From positions 71,520,643-71,584,642 of the forward strand of contig OX377202.1 in NCBI GenBank assembly GCA_947396885.1: a stretch of 64,000 nucleotides of DNA. Reading direction: 5' to 3'. Position 1 is the stretch's first letter. Each line of letters starts with the position of its first letter. The notes beneath the pieces were generated by a model. That model had not been told where the DNA came from, searched no databases, and worked only from the letters and a program-made list of their open reading frames with translations. A program made the position numbers and the translations under genes. Below, one piece after another: positions 23,396 through 36,100 of this stretch. This DNA is from Heligmosomoides polygyrus polygyrus. Taxonomy: Eukaryota; Nematoda; Chromadorea; Rhabditida; Heligmosomidae.

Positions 23396-23500
23396 GCTCT
23401 TCAGCGTAATGGAGGCGAAAATGCTGGGCGGACAGCCACTGTTACAAGTTCCGACCGTATCCGGAGTGACTCACGTCAGGCGTGCCAGGAAACGGCGAAG
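23396..23500 (+). repeat. LINE 3' fragment, very short
   Basis: CTTCAGCGTAATGGAGGCGA and the following GCTGGGCGGACAG correspond to the VMETKMLRWTTG coding region of the RTE-like LINE at 63457-63894. Beyond about 23500 the similarity is lost. It is an old remnant. Confidence 0.45.
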
Positions 23501-23694
23501 CGGCTCGGAGGATGAGAAAAGCGGCTCTGGCCTGCTACTTTAAATGTCGAGTTGAAACTGAGCAGTAGTAACTGCAGTCAATCACTTGGCCAAAAGTGGC
23601 GTTGCCCTACTAGAGGAACTGATCGCACCTACAGTGGCTGAGAAGGAAGAAAAGCATCTGCGCGTCTTCACTTCTCTTTCTTGAGGGATGCATA

Positions 23695-23862
23695 TTGACG
23701 CAGTCGACAAAAAGCGCCGTTCGCCCGTGGCGCCGAATCGATTCCAGTTTCGGTTCGCGTCCAGGCCAACCAGGCCTCTTCATCCAAGGTATTTGGCTTA
23801 ACGACAGCCTCATCTGAGGATGAAGCGCTGAGTTATCCACCAACTAGTCGCTCATTGCTTAA
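23695..23862 (+). repeat. Degenerate SINE fragment
   Basis: Contains a GGTTCGCGTCCAGGCCAACC block and a GATGAAGCGCTGAGTTATCC block corresponding to the central SINE body. Ends are not resolved. Confidence 0.5.
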
Positions 23863-24109
23863 CACGCTCCAGGTGCTTAGCATTTGCGTCGCTTTCACGT
23901 AAGAGGAAGAGGACGGTGCATTCCAAAAAGAATCGGTTAACATAGCATTTTCATGTTTTTCTCCTCACGCATCCCTTCAATGCTCATGGCTTTCCACCTT
24001 CTTTCCTACTACATTCATGTTCATGTTGTAGTAATGCTTCTTTGACGCCCGTTATCTGTTTCTCTGTGTGCTCTTGGGAATATTTCGAACAGGCTTGAAA
24101 GTGAAATGT

Positions 24110-24118
24110 ATTTTGCAG
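24110..24118 (+). promoter_or_regulatory. Probable trans-splice acceptor of the Argonaute gene
   Basis: TATTTTGCAG ends at 24118, six bases before the start codon at 24125. Nematode spliced-leader acceptors typically sit just before the ATG with a TTTNCAG consensus. An upstream cis-spliced exon is the alternative. Confidence 0.6.
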
Positions 24119-24124
24119 CTCAAA

Positions 24125-27100
24125 ATGGATTTACTAGACAACATCCAGTCGATGATGAGCAAGACCAGCAATGATGTTTTCGGAAAGCCGAAACCAAAGC
24201 CTGTGGTAAAGAAGGAAATTAAGGTGAGCAGACCCAGTCTAACAGTTGTCTAGGGTGAAATGAGTTGGCTTCGCGTTTAAAACTAGCCCTTTCTCGAGGC
24301 GACGTGGTTGTTGCTGGTTCAACCGTGGAGTTTCGCCTGTCTAGAGAAAGCTTTTTAGGAGCTCTTGAGCAGTTTTGTCTTTATTTGGTAGAATACGTCT
24401 GTATTACTGCTGAAACAAATTGGTAGCATAATGGAGGGCTTAATCTTACCTTAGTCCTGGATGTGGAATTTGCGTTCCCACTCAGACACCACACCATCTC
24501 TCCCCGAATCTTGCCGAGAAACCTTATATCGTGGAAGAGGCATCAGCGAAACCTGTGAAATGCCCCATAGGAGGTGGTGATGAGTAGACCCCAGTATGCT
24601 CGCTCCCTACTGCGATTCACTCAGAGTTGATGGGAGATTAGTCGACGGAATGGGAATGGCTGCCTCATACACAATTCCATGTCACAGTTCGTCAGACGAG
24701 AATCCGTGCAGTTGGATAAAGCGGTTTAAGCGTTTTCAGGATGTGAAGTGTAGCCTTGGTTCGTCATGCGCGGCACGGTTTCGACTAGTGCTTTCAGGTT
24801 GAGCCAGGGAGCAGACCTTCGTCTTCGGCGTCAACGCAGTCCTTCAGAATCCCGAAGAAATCTGCCAATGCACAACCAAGCTCAACTGGAGCAGCTGTAG
24901 GTTCTCCACTTACTAACCTCGCACCCAGCAGCGCTCATGAGAGAGATCGTTCAAGAAACTCTTGTCGAGACGAGAAGATCGGCATGGGAGATAGTGAGTT
25001 TGCCCACTTCATATTTCTTCTAGAAGAGAATGGATTTTTTTATTACAGTTAAGCAAGAGCCGCGAAGCTATACGGTAGGACGACCGATAAAACAGGAATA
25101 CAAGCCTATAGTGAGCGCAAGAGGTAGGACAGCCTGAAGTAGCTCGTAGTACAGGGGAGAAAGTGAAGTTTCTAAATTTAGATAGGAGCGACTTCGTCAT
25201 ACCTCGCACCTTGGCTATTGAAATGAATGGAGTTAAAATGGATCTCACGAACGCCCCCGACTTTGTCAACCGATACCACATCAATATCGTGAAGGTTAAG
25301 CGGAATAAGGAGAAGAAGGACGCAACTAGAGGGTTCAAGCAAGAGTACGTTGCACCGTGCCTCTCTGATGTCTTGCAAATAGGGTTTGTTCACGATTTTC
25401 AGCCTGCCGACGCAGAAGCGGCGCTGTGCATTGTTTGCGCTGTTCAGTCAACTAATATCCGATCACCCGGAGCACTTCGGAGAGGAGAGCGCCATGCACG
25501 TCTACGATCTCGGCAACACGTTCTATTCTATCGGCTGCAAAATCACGGAAAGCGATGGCGACGTCGAGTTCGTGATGAAACCGGTGAGAATATTGGAAGC
25601 TGTTTTAAGATGGGATATTTTCCTCGCTTTGGTTGCACCCTAACCGTTAGGTCGGCTGAAGTGATTCAATTTTTCCGAACACTAACTATTCTAAACACAG
25701 AACGTCTACCACTTTAAACGACATACGGGACCTAGCGGGCTCGGAGTTTCCACATGGTTGTGGAACACTCACATAAACACTCGTCCGCAGAGGAGAGCAG
25801 CTAACTAGGCAAATGAAGGAACTCCCGGTCTGGCTATCTAATTTACCCGTTTTAAGATACCCTGCCGATGTGCAGCGGACGCCAGCCGGCTTAGTACCTG
25901 ATATACTGCCAACGTGCAGGTAGAGAGTGAATATATTCCCATAGAAAGGGCTGTCCGGCTTTCGACGTGTTCAGCAAGGTTGACGAATTCCCTATCCATC
26001 CCTTGACTCTGAAGCTACGAAAATAGAGGATAGTGGTTAGGCGCAGTGTTTGATACACTTACAACCGGAAAAAAACCCGTGCAAGTGAAGTTCAGGGAAA
26101 TCGTTGCGGGACCACGCAGTTGCTTATTCATGGGCTAATCAATCGCCGCGGCTGGTGATCTTTGTGCGTGCTTAGCCCGACGGCCGTTGTTCCTTGACGG
26201 TTGGCTGGCGCTTGAATCGGCCATTGGCGCGAAAATTTCGCGTTGGCGCTGGAGCACGGAGACGATGCTCTTGTCAGTGCGGTCTGATCCTTCGATGGTT
26301 ATAGGGTAAGCGACGACCATGACACGTGTTTTCCATTGTTCGTCGAAGAAAAATGCGCAAAAAATGCCCCAAAATTGCGTACACGTCCAAGCCCTCAAAC
26401 TCCAAGTAGTAAGCTGAAATGGTATGTACGCCACAACGCAGTAGAACCGAACCCCGACCTGAAGCGACGCCACTTCCTCCACTGCAGCACGACCCGCGTG
26501 CCTGTTGTGCTATCGCGGGCGCACAAGACATTGATCGATTGTCAACGTGGACGCACGACCTCTAAGTTAGGAGGACGCAGACAGCAAGAGATTACGTGCT
26601 CCAGCGCCAACGCTCGTTTGACTTTCGCGCCAATGGCCGATTCAAACGCCAGCCAACCGTCAAGGTTCAACTTCCACCTGCTTAGCCCTACTGGTTCCTA
26701 CTTTCCTGGCTTCCCCTCTCTTGAGCAATGGGGGGGGGGGGAGACCGGAAGGAGGAATGACACGAGGGATACTAATAACGATGAAACAGCAGGAGGGGGA
26801 CCAAGATCGGAGGGCAGGCTTATACCATAAACGTAGTCAGCAGACATTGTGGAATACAGTGAGTGACGCTTAGAAGGATCAGTAGACGATATAAAACAGC
26901 AGCAGAATAAGGAATAGCAGCAGCCTGGGCTCTAACCAGGGATGAGTGGATTGACCGTTATCCGCTATCAGTTATCCAGTTTTCAGGGGTTTTGGTCTAT
27001 CCGTCTTGTTGTTTGTTATCCGCTGATTCTTGGGCCGGATAATGAACAAAGAAATGACAGAATCTTAGGCTTGGACGTGGTGAAGGGTGGACTATGTGGA

Positions 27101-30100
27101 GGATCTTTATGATAGTAAGGGTCAGAAACAGCTGAAGCCATGTAAACATAGAAGGGTTAGGATGTCACGTATCTATTAATGTGTTTGGCCTACACAATTG
27201 CTTGCAGTAGCTAGCCTATGGAAGGTTAGTGTTTTATCCAACCCAGATAGTTCCACGCTCAGCTACCTTGGATCTTGGGATGCTATCGAGCAGCATCAAC
27301 AATAATGGTTTCTATCATGATGTAGAATCAAAATTGTTATGTGTTTATTATTCGACTGGATGTCTTCCGCCTTCTTCGTAGCACTGAAAAGTCAAGAGAC
27401 ATCGAATGTATTGCTATTCCAAGGACCATTCCATTTTTCAACAGCTTTGGTTGAAAAAAGAACGAGGCGGCTGAAAAATAAAACAATCCGACCGATCCTC
27501 TGGAAAAGGAGAAGGTCGGGTATGTTGCTATTCGTCTATCTTCCTTCTGATGCGCAGATAATCCCATAAAGCGTCGTTAATGTCCCTCATCCTGACTTCA
27601 ACGTATAGAGCCTGTGGTAAACGCGCTCCATGGCCAGCAAAATCCAGGTTTGAATTGCGCGCTGGTGGGCGTGGCGCACCGGACAACTCACACGGGTTTT
27701 TTTTCCGGTTGTAAGTGTATCCGCGAGTGTTAGGCGCTGGTTCGTGTCTCATATTGGATCTCTAATGGTTTCGGTACTTGTTGGGTCTTGAACATGTTGC
27801 ATAAGAATCCAGTCACCATGATATTCCAACCAACAAAATCACGACCGTAATAAGAACCAGAGAAATTGAGTCTTGATCCGGTGAATCCGTGACTACACTG
27901 CCAACGGTAGTGAAGAGTTGCCCACCAGGGGCCGTATGCTCGTTTACCCCGAGTCTCCCCTGATGGGGGACCGGGGTGTGATAAGATGTGCCGATATTGA
28001 TTGATTTTTCCCCAACGGGGGAGCACGGGCATACGGCCCCAGAAATGGAACGAGTTTTCCCACAGCACACGGGCGGTCGTTGCGGGACCACGCGGGCCCT
28101 TTCTTTTTGTCTCGCCCACCGCAACTAATGGCAACGCTGCTTTAGCTCTATCTAAGCAGTGGTTATAGACCAAATAGACGGGCATGAGCTTTTTTTTCGC
28201 AGCCACCCTAAAGCTTGTTGTTCGGATATGGTATCGGGATACGTTATTAAAATGTCGGAAGCGTAATCTAGCTCGGCAGCGGATTTCACGTTTGTGGCGG
28301 TGGCTGTTGCGCAGGCGGCGGTGTGTCGAGTCCCGCACATGTGTACATCACAATCAAGTCTCATGTCCTTGGGAGCCCTTTCAAAATTCATGGCACGAGC
28401 ATTTTGCAAAACTAGCTTGGCACGGGAGGAGTCAACATCCAAAAACCTTCAGGAACAAGGGCAAAGATGAGCGAGACATACCTTTGATGAAAAAACAAAC
28501 AAACAAACAACCAATAGTACTGCTGTGTTCTGTGGAGAGCACAGGTCTGTGCAGGGGAATGGTCTTTGGAGTATGGCCCGAGTAAAGCACCCCTTTTAGT
28601 TTTAAAATTGCCTACATCCGGTTGTTCCCTACTTGCCTTGCCAGAATATCGGGCAAGCAACCCCCTCCAAGTGTCATAGCACCGTTAGCGCTTATTTCTT
28701 GCTATTTGTTGCACCAGAAGTGTGCCAATATAGGGAAAAAATTGCACAAAGAGCTGCCAAGCAAGTCGGGAGCATCTTATATCCTTCGTATTTGAGTCTC
28801 TTAAGGCCTCCACACACTTTTGCGGCAGCGCGGCACGCGGCAGACAAAAAAAACTGCCGCGTAGGAGGCAAGACTGCCTCGCAGTAGTGAAACGACGGCT
28901 TGGCGGGGCACTCATCCTCACTCGCGTCTATATTGCCACAGGCAGCGACGAGTGTTCTGGGGCGGGGATGGACGAGTTTTCGCACCGTATGCAGGCGGTC
29001 GTCGCGGGACCCAACCAGTGCTCGAATCAGTCACCAAGGAATGGCTGAACGCTTACCAACCTTCATTTCGCTGATAGGCACTATTTGATATCATCGGAGA
29101 GCATTTATTAAGGGTATGCTTTCGTATTCAGCAGGAGTCTGTGGAAGTTGCATTAAAAAAGGAGATGAATGCTGTGGGCGGTAACTACAGTAAGAGCATT
29201 GAAGTAGAAATAATAGAAAACCTCTTTCCCTCACGGTCAAGATGGCTGCACTTTTCACTCTTCGATTGTTACCACCGCTTGGATTCATATGAGCTTCTCT
29301 TTTCGCTTCAACTAGAGAAGTGTCTATGGCCCAGATGGCATGTTATATCTGTTTTAAGGAACGTTTGCCATACACCTGTCCAGATTGCTTCATTTATGGT
29401 GGAAATCGGCGCAAATAGGGTCCGGGGGCTCACCTCATAAAAAGTGTCGCCAACACCAAGAAAACGAGACAAGGCACAGTGATAGTAAAGAAAACAAACA
29501 AATAATGCTGTAGCTGTGTTCTGTAGCTGTCCGCTGACGCGGAGGAGAGCACAGATTTAGGCAGGGGAAGGGACTCCAGGGTGTGGCTCAAGTGACGCAT
29601 CCGTGTTAAAATTGCCTACATCCTGGAGTTTCCTCCCTTGTCCAATTAGGAAGCACGTAAGACGCGGATCTATAATCGAAACGAAGAGATAAGATTGCAT
29701 TTACCTTCTCTGTATGTAGCTACTCGCCACACCGGCCCGCCGCGCCATGCTGTGGTCGCATACGGTCCGAAAACTCGTCCAACTCCGCCCGGAACACTCG
29801 CCACTACCTCTGGCAATTTAGACGCGAGTCTCATCCTCGTCGCACTCCATCGCGAAGCGGCTTCATTATAATTATCATTACCATTACCAGTTTCCATTCT
29901 AGATCCCCGCCACGATTAGCTAGAGCCCAGATCAGAACTCTTTCGGCGGCGAAGCAGCTGCAGAGGCAGTAATGCCTTGAATCATTAGGCCTATTTTGTA
30001 CTTCGGCGACGCTGTTGTCGGCGATGTCGGTGACAATGTTGAGCGGGTGCTACGCAGTGCGTAGCAGTCCGCGCAACTGAATTGCCAACGTCGACGCCAA

Positions 30101-33100
30101 CAGCGTTGCCGAAGTATAGCATAGGCCTTACTGCCGCTACCGCTTTGGCGGCGCCGCGTTATTGCCAAGGCGGCACATCAGGGGCAAGTTTGCCACCAGC
30201 GGTATCCTTTTCTTTCCTGCCTATGCTTAGAGATAGGGCTGCCGCGCTGCCGCAAAAGCGTGCGGAGGTCTTGAGTTTCCTCTCAAATTGAGCCGCTAAA
30301 CGTATCCAGAGTGGACCGAACAGGTTAGGATTAGTTACCCATTCATCAAACTGAAGTGTATTTGCAGGACGAGATTAAATGCTCACGAAGTAGGGACGTA
30401 CTCGTAAAAGGCTGCAGGAAGCTAAAAATTACAGTGCAATGGACCGGGCAGGTGAGTGAGGGACTATAATTCTGGCCAATTGAAATCCGCCGCAATTGTT
30501 CCCATTGAGTATGCACAACCAGTTCGTTCAGGTTTTCATAAAAGGGCCGAAGCAAAGTGAGGATGATGGATCGCGGCGTGAAGCTGCGCGCTTCTTTGAG
30601 GTTTTGACAAGTCAGTCCATCTTCCACAGGTCAGTCATTTCTACCCATTTAATGTTTATTAAGCTTTGAGAGAGTTTCGGTAGGAAGCTGATGCATCGAC
30701 CTCGTTAACCTCTGTATAAGTCACAAAAGAGAGTATCCTTCGCTTCACAATTTCGGTTCTATTTCTTGTTGTAGTGAATTGATTTTCCATTCTCACAGAG
30801 GAGTCACCAACATGCTTACCAAGTACTGGTAACACTCCGACACCATAGCATTGACAGTTGTTATCGGAGGCCACAGAGGAGAGACGCGATGTTGGGTCAG
30901 ACATATCTCTCAGCTGTATACGGCTCTAGGTTTGACGGAAAACAGCTACTTGGGCGTCCTAGGTTAGACTACATTCCTAGCTGGGCCCCTTTTCAGCGCC
31001 ATATTTATAGCGAATCGTTGCTGAGTTAGACCGCATTCCTAGCGGGGAAGAGGGCGATAGAGGCCTGGTAAGGCATCATACTCAACGGGGGTGTGCGTTA
31101 ACTTTTTTCGATACATTTTTAACGACTAGGTTCTAAGCGGGCTGATGCCCACTGCACACAAACATGGTATCTTAAAACGGGTAAGCGGGTTCAATCAGAG
31201 TTCGGAGCTCATTCCCTTGCCTGGTTCTGTGCTCTCCTCCACGCCAGCGTCAGCGGAGGAGAGCACAGAAACATGTTTATATGAGTGTTTATACGTGTTT
31301 ATATGAGTGTCCCACGGCCATGTTCAATCTCGGAGCGGGCACCAGCCAGCTAAGTACCCTTCATCTACTCAACAAATACAATTAACAGTTCGTCTGTATT
31401 CAACAAAGTTGCTGAACAGGAAAAATTATGAAGATTCCGAACCACACGGTAACAACAAGACTTCCAGATTAACAAATTTCCTATTACGCCAAGCTCCTCT
31501 ATCATGTGGGAAGGTCCAAAGTATAGTACAGCATGGTACGGATGAATGTTTTTGAGCGTTTTCATTTGTCCTGACAAAACTTTTTGACAGAACTTGCGCC
31601 CGCTAAGAAGACTTCTGGAGGGGAGAACTACAGCGCACATTCTTCTATACTGCTATAATTGTTTTGGAAAACTGCGCAAGGTTTTATTTAAAAATTCAGG
31701 TCAAGCAGTGACCATTTTTTGGTACACTTCATCTTTGGAAGATATTTACGAAGTCCATTGGAGCTTTTTCTTCCTCTTCTTTCAAGCGAAATGCATAAGG
31801 AGCACGCGTATTTAAAAGGGCGTGTCTCGTGATATATTAGCAGCATTCCATTTTGTCTTTTCCTTCCTATTTCCTCCAAAATGGAATTCGCCAGTGCCTC
31901 TTTTACGACTTTGTGCAATGGACAACTCTGAGTTTCTTCTCAAAGCACCTACCACCGTACCGTACAGCACATTTGCTCGAGATACGAATGTGTCTTGCGT
32001 GTCTCCGTTTCTTCCCATTTTTGTGGAGCACGTTTTGGATTGGTGAACTGTATTATAGTAATTTGCAAGTTAGACAAAAGCCGTAAACACAAGGGAGATT
32101 TTTTGCGAGGGCCAGATCTGGATTTCCAAAGATATACCCTTTCGTAGAACTTGTTTCGAAATATTCCTGGAATAGAGTGCATGTAAATTATCAGTTTTCG
32201 GACTAACCTCATATAACTGACGAAGAGTGGTTATTTCTTCTCTTTTCTTACGTTTTTTTTTCTTCTTCCGATTCGATAAGTGTAGATGATCTGGTCATTT
32301 GGTCACCGTAATAGCGTGATTTCCCGCATCCCAAAGTACCGCAAATCGATTGTATTCCAGTCCTACACGTAACACTTATGAAACAGACATCAGAGAAGCG
32401 TGAAAAAGCAACTAGTAGGGAAGTATGAAGAACTAGTATGTAGCAATAAAACGCAGGAAACGGCCAAGGACGTCCAAAAACATGAAATGACGTCAGAGAA
32501 AAGTGGTGGCGTAAACAAGTAAGGTGGTCAAGTATCAAGAAAAACCCAACAATTCGCGAAATATGGGGCGATATCTGCCTCTTCACATTGATTCGAGTAG
32601 GAAGAGGGTTTCTCCGCCACACAACGATGCTGCGAAAGCTCATCCCAAAAATTCGCCCGAAATGCATTTACCCGAAGAACGAAAATTTCAGAAATTGTGG
32701 ACAAAATGTTGCGAATCCAAATTTATGGGAATTTTGTCTTTAGAATTCGTTATATTTTCAACAAAATTGGCGGTAAATTCGGAAGATCATTATTCGTTAA
32801 ACGCTCATTCCTGATCCACTGGTTCGACACAGGATTAGGCTATGCCCTGGCGATGCTGATGGCGATGGTGTTTTAGCAACTACCACACGTTTGCCAACAA
32901 GTTCTTCGAAGGGCAGAGCGGCAACGACGTAAGGATAGGCGAAGGCAAATGTGTGAAAAGTGGATTCGAAAAGAATGTGCGGTATGTCTTTTGTCTCGAG
33001 AGTTTGCAAGTTATTGCTTCAGCTATCGCTACGATCTTCCTGTTAAAATTTAATCATAAGAAGAGTCAGCCACAATGGGGATCATGAGCGATCAGCGATC

Positions 33101-36100
33101 TGAGACGACCAGCTTCCGTTCTTGAATTTTGTAAGCTACATGCTCATGATTGAAAATAATTATTTCATAAGGTTGGCCCTCGAGATTCTGTTAGGGAGCT
33201 GGCTTCAGTGCCGTTAACGGTATAGTGTGGAAGTGGGCAAAATTCACCCTTCCTTCTAAAGAGTTTTTAAGCTACGAACAGTTGTTCAGCGTCTTCCTGG
33301 TGGAGGAGGTAACTGGTATTCGCCCAGTATTTCCTTGGACAAGTATGATAGTCTGTCTAACGTCTATCTGTCGTCGTTTCTTAAAGGGTGTTGGGTTGGA
33401 TGAGGATGTTGAAGTAGTACTTTGTCAGACGCTGTCACCCATTTCAGTCCTGAGGGAACGGATAGGGATTCGCTGGACCACTGCGCTCTTTATTGACTGA
33501 TGCGCTACCTTATTCCAAGTCTTATCTCTGCATATCGCCTCATGAGAAGTAGCCTTTTGTTTCTTTAGTTCTATTTGGTATCGCCGTTGCGTAGTTTGTT
33601 GTGTAGGCATTGTAAAGCAGAATTTCGAGATCAAAGCATTTCCGTGTTTAGAGCTATATAGGTAGATTGTTCAAATCAGAAAGTCGAACTTTTATTCAGA
33701 ATTAAATACTGCTGATGGGGCGTCAAATTCATATGTCACAGCGGTATGAGTAACTAAAGAGCTCCATGACGTTGATGCGCGATAATAACATCAACAAAGC
33801 CTTGTTATTTCAGGGTTGTTGCAGCTCGTCTTAATAAGAAATTGCCATTAGCTTACCGTTGTTTCAGGTTCCTTGGAGAAAGCGCCGATAGTGCGTCCGT
33901 CGTTCTGCAAATCGACAGTAAGTGTCTTTTTCATTTAGTTCGTTTTTTTTTTTGCTTCGTATTCTTTTGCACCCTGGGGCTGATATACTAATCATAGTTG
34001 TGGTGCTGCGTTGTTATAGGAGTCCAAAACATCTAAGGATGGATTGCAGATTTAAGCAGCATTCGATATTGTAACTGTTTTGCCAATCAGGTTGAGATGG
34101 CTTGACCTCCTTCGAGCGTTTTTCTCGTTCATATCCGAGCTCAAAAATTTGTTTTAGCGAAGAAGTCACCATTCTACCGTGGACAAACAGTGCTGGAATT
34201 CATTGGTGAACTCACTGAACGCAATCCTGAAGAAGCGCTGAGAATACCTGCGATACGCCAGAAGGTCGCTCGAGAATTACGTGGTAAGATTTGCTAGATC
34301 TCTAGATTTCTGTCTGCCAACCATTACTTGAAACTGAATCTGCATTCCGTTGGCTATTTGGATTTCCCTTTTTTATAATTGGTTCCATACATCTGGCACT
34401 ACAACTTTCGTAAGCAGTTTCAATGGTCAGTGGTGGTGAAAGATACATGCGTGGTCGGGAACCTAGATTTCAGGAGAGGCTTAAATGTGTAACGCTTTCT
34501 TTTTTTGTATTTTTTATCTTATTACGTTTGAAAGACCAACAGGCCAACCAAGCCTTCCATCCCTCCAGGGTCTATTATGCCTAATGGGCGCGCGGAGCGC
34601 AGTTCGAGGAGGTGCCGTAAGTCGCGTGCATGTCAGGTTCTTGGTTCGGATTTCCCGTCAAGGCCAATCAAGCTTTCCATCCCTCCGGTTTCGTTTGATG
34701 GGCAGCAGGCTTGTTTGTGTGTCTGAAGTACTGAAAGAATAGATTCTAAACAGGTAGGTATTTCAAAAACACAGGGCGGGTGGATCGCAGTGAGAGGTGG
34801 CGTCCGCTACGCTCGATCCCAGGTTTCTGGGTCCAATCATCCAAGCTCTCCATCGTCCCAGGGTCTATGAACTGGTACGAGACTTGTCTGAGAAGGAAAA
34901 AACACTGGCTTATCCATCGGCTGGCCGACGTAAATCATTGTATAGGCCAAATACGCATTCAGTTCGCCTCCACATTTCCTAAAAGTGGAATGCGTGGCGC
35001 ATCCCAAATGGGTTTAGTAACGCCTAGCCTTGTCCTTTATCTTATCATATTATGTGTCTATGTTATGGTCCAAAATCTTGACTGAACTTCACCAGCGCTT
35101 TCAGATCTTGTTGCTTCTACCACGCATCTTGAAGAAAACAGGTGGTTCTTCATCGCCGGTATTGTGGAAGGTACCGCTAGAACGTGAGTAGACGACTTCC
35201 TTTGCTTCCTTCAACTCTTTTTACCCTTGATAGTTGATGTCATGTCTGAGAGGAAGTGATTTTTTTCTGTTTTCAGACAGAAGTTCATGACCGAAGAGGG
35301 TGAAGTCACTGTGGAGCAGTACTTCTTGGAGCGATATAAACTCAGACTGCGCTACCCTAACTTGCCATTAGCCGTCGAAAAGAGGGGAAATGTTCCCAGT
35401 TATCACCCCCTTGAGGTGATATGTATTGAGAAGGGTCAGCGGGTCGATAACAGGAAACTAGCTGGAAAACTCGTACGTTTTTGCGCATGTCCTGCTCGTC
35501 TTTGCGGATGTTTATGGCATTCCAGCTTTCAGACCGACAAAATGATCCAGCAAGCCCGTATGCTTCCTCATCAGATGCGTGAGCACAATATGCGTCAGCT
35601 ACAACAGGCTAAACTTTTGGATGGCAACAACGACTACCTATCTGCCTTCAAGGTTATCTTTCCTTTAGAATTTGTGTCAATGAGCGCGGGCGCCTCTGCT
35701 TGGAGAGCGCTGAGATTTTGTCTACTTATTTCTTCTTGGTTTGCACCCGAATTTCGGTCTCCTGCCGTTTTGTCTTTCCGCACCGTTTCGTATCCAGATT
35801 TTTCTGGGCCGGGAGACGACAGAAGTGGTGACTGATCACTTATTGAATGTTTTGCTCTGATTTAATCCACCTCATGAACATACACAAAAGGCAGTGTTGC
35901 TTTCAAACCGGTGGTGCGTCCTGGTGTCTAAGCAGCGTTATAACCGAATTCTATTCTTTTTTCTTCTCTTGAAACGATGTGCTATCGAATAGTGTAAGAC
36001 CAAAGAAGGTTCGTGAATTTTTGAATCAATCAAAATGCTTGTCCGGATGTAGGGATTCAGAAGAGTAATGGGGATCGTAAGGGGTGCCGGCAAAATGGGA

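Larger units (their letters stand above)
24125..32981 (+). other. Argonaute N-terminal tail, N domain and linker exons
   Basis: Exons 1-8. Residues 1 to about 120 are a low-complexity Ser/Pro/Lys-rich tail (exons 1-3). Exons 4-5 carry VIPRTLAIEMNGVKMD and KRRCALFALFSQLI, then AMHVYDLGNTFYS, a typical Argonaute N-domain strand pair. Exon 6 (GCRKLKITVQW) and exon 7 (RFFEVLTSQSIFH) match the WAGO pattern in which a strand is followed by a FLE-x-x-TSQ motif. Exon 8 gives VRIGEGKCVKSGFEKNVR, the loop just before PAZ. The 4.8-kb intron 5 (25584-30367) and the 2.2-kb intron 7 carry several repeats. Confidence 0.82.

Noticed and set aside
25701..25757. Exon after CACAG at 25700 (NVYHFKRHTGPSGL) in the Argonaute
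   Set aside because: It is phase-compatible at the start, but no Argonaute pattern is recognisable and exons 5 and 6 join without it. It could be reconsidered with RNA data.
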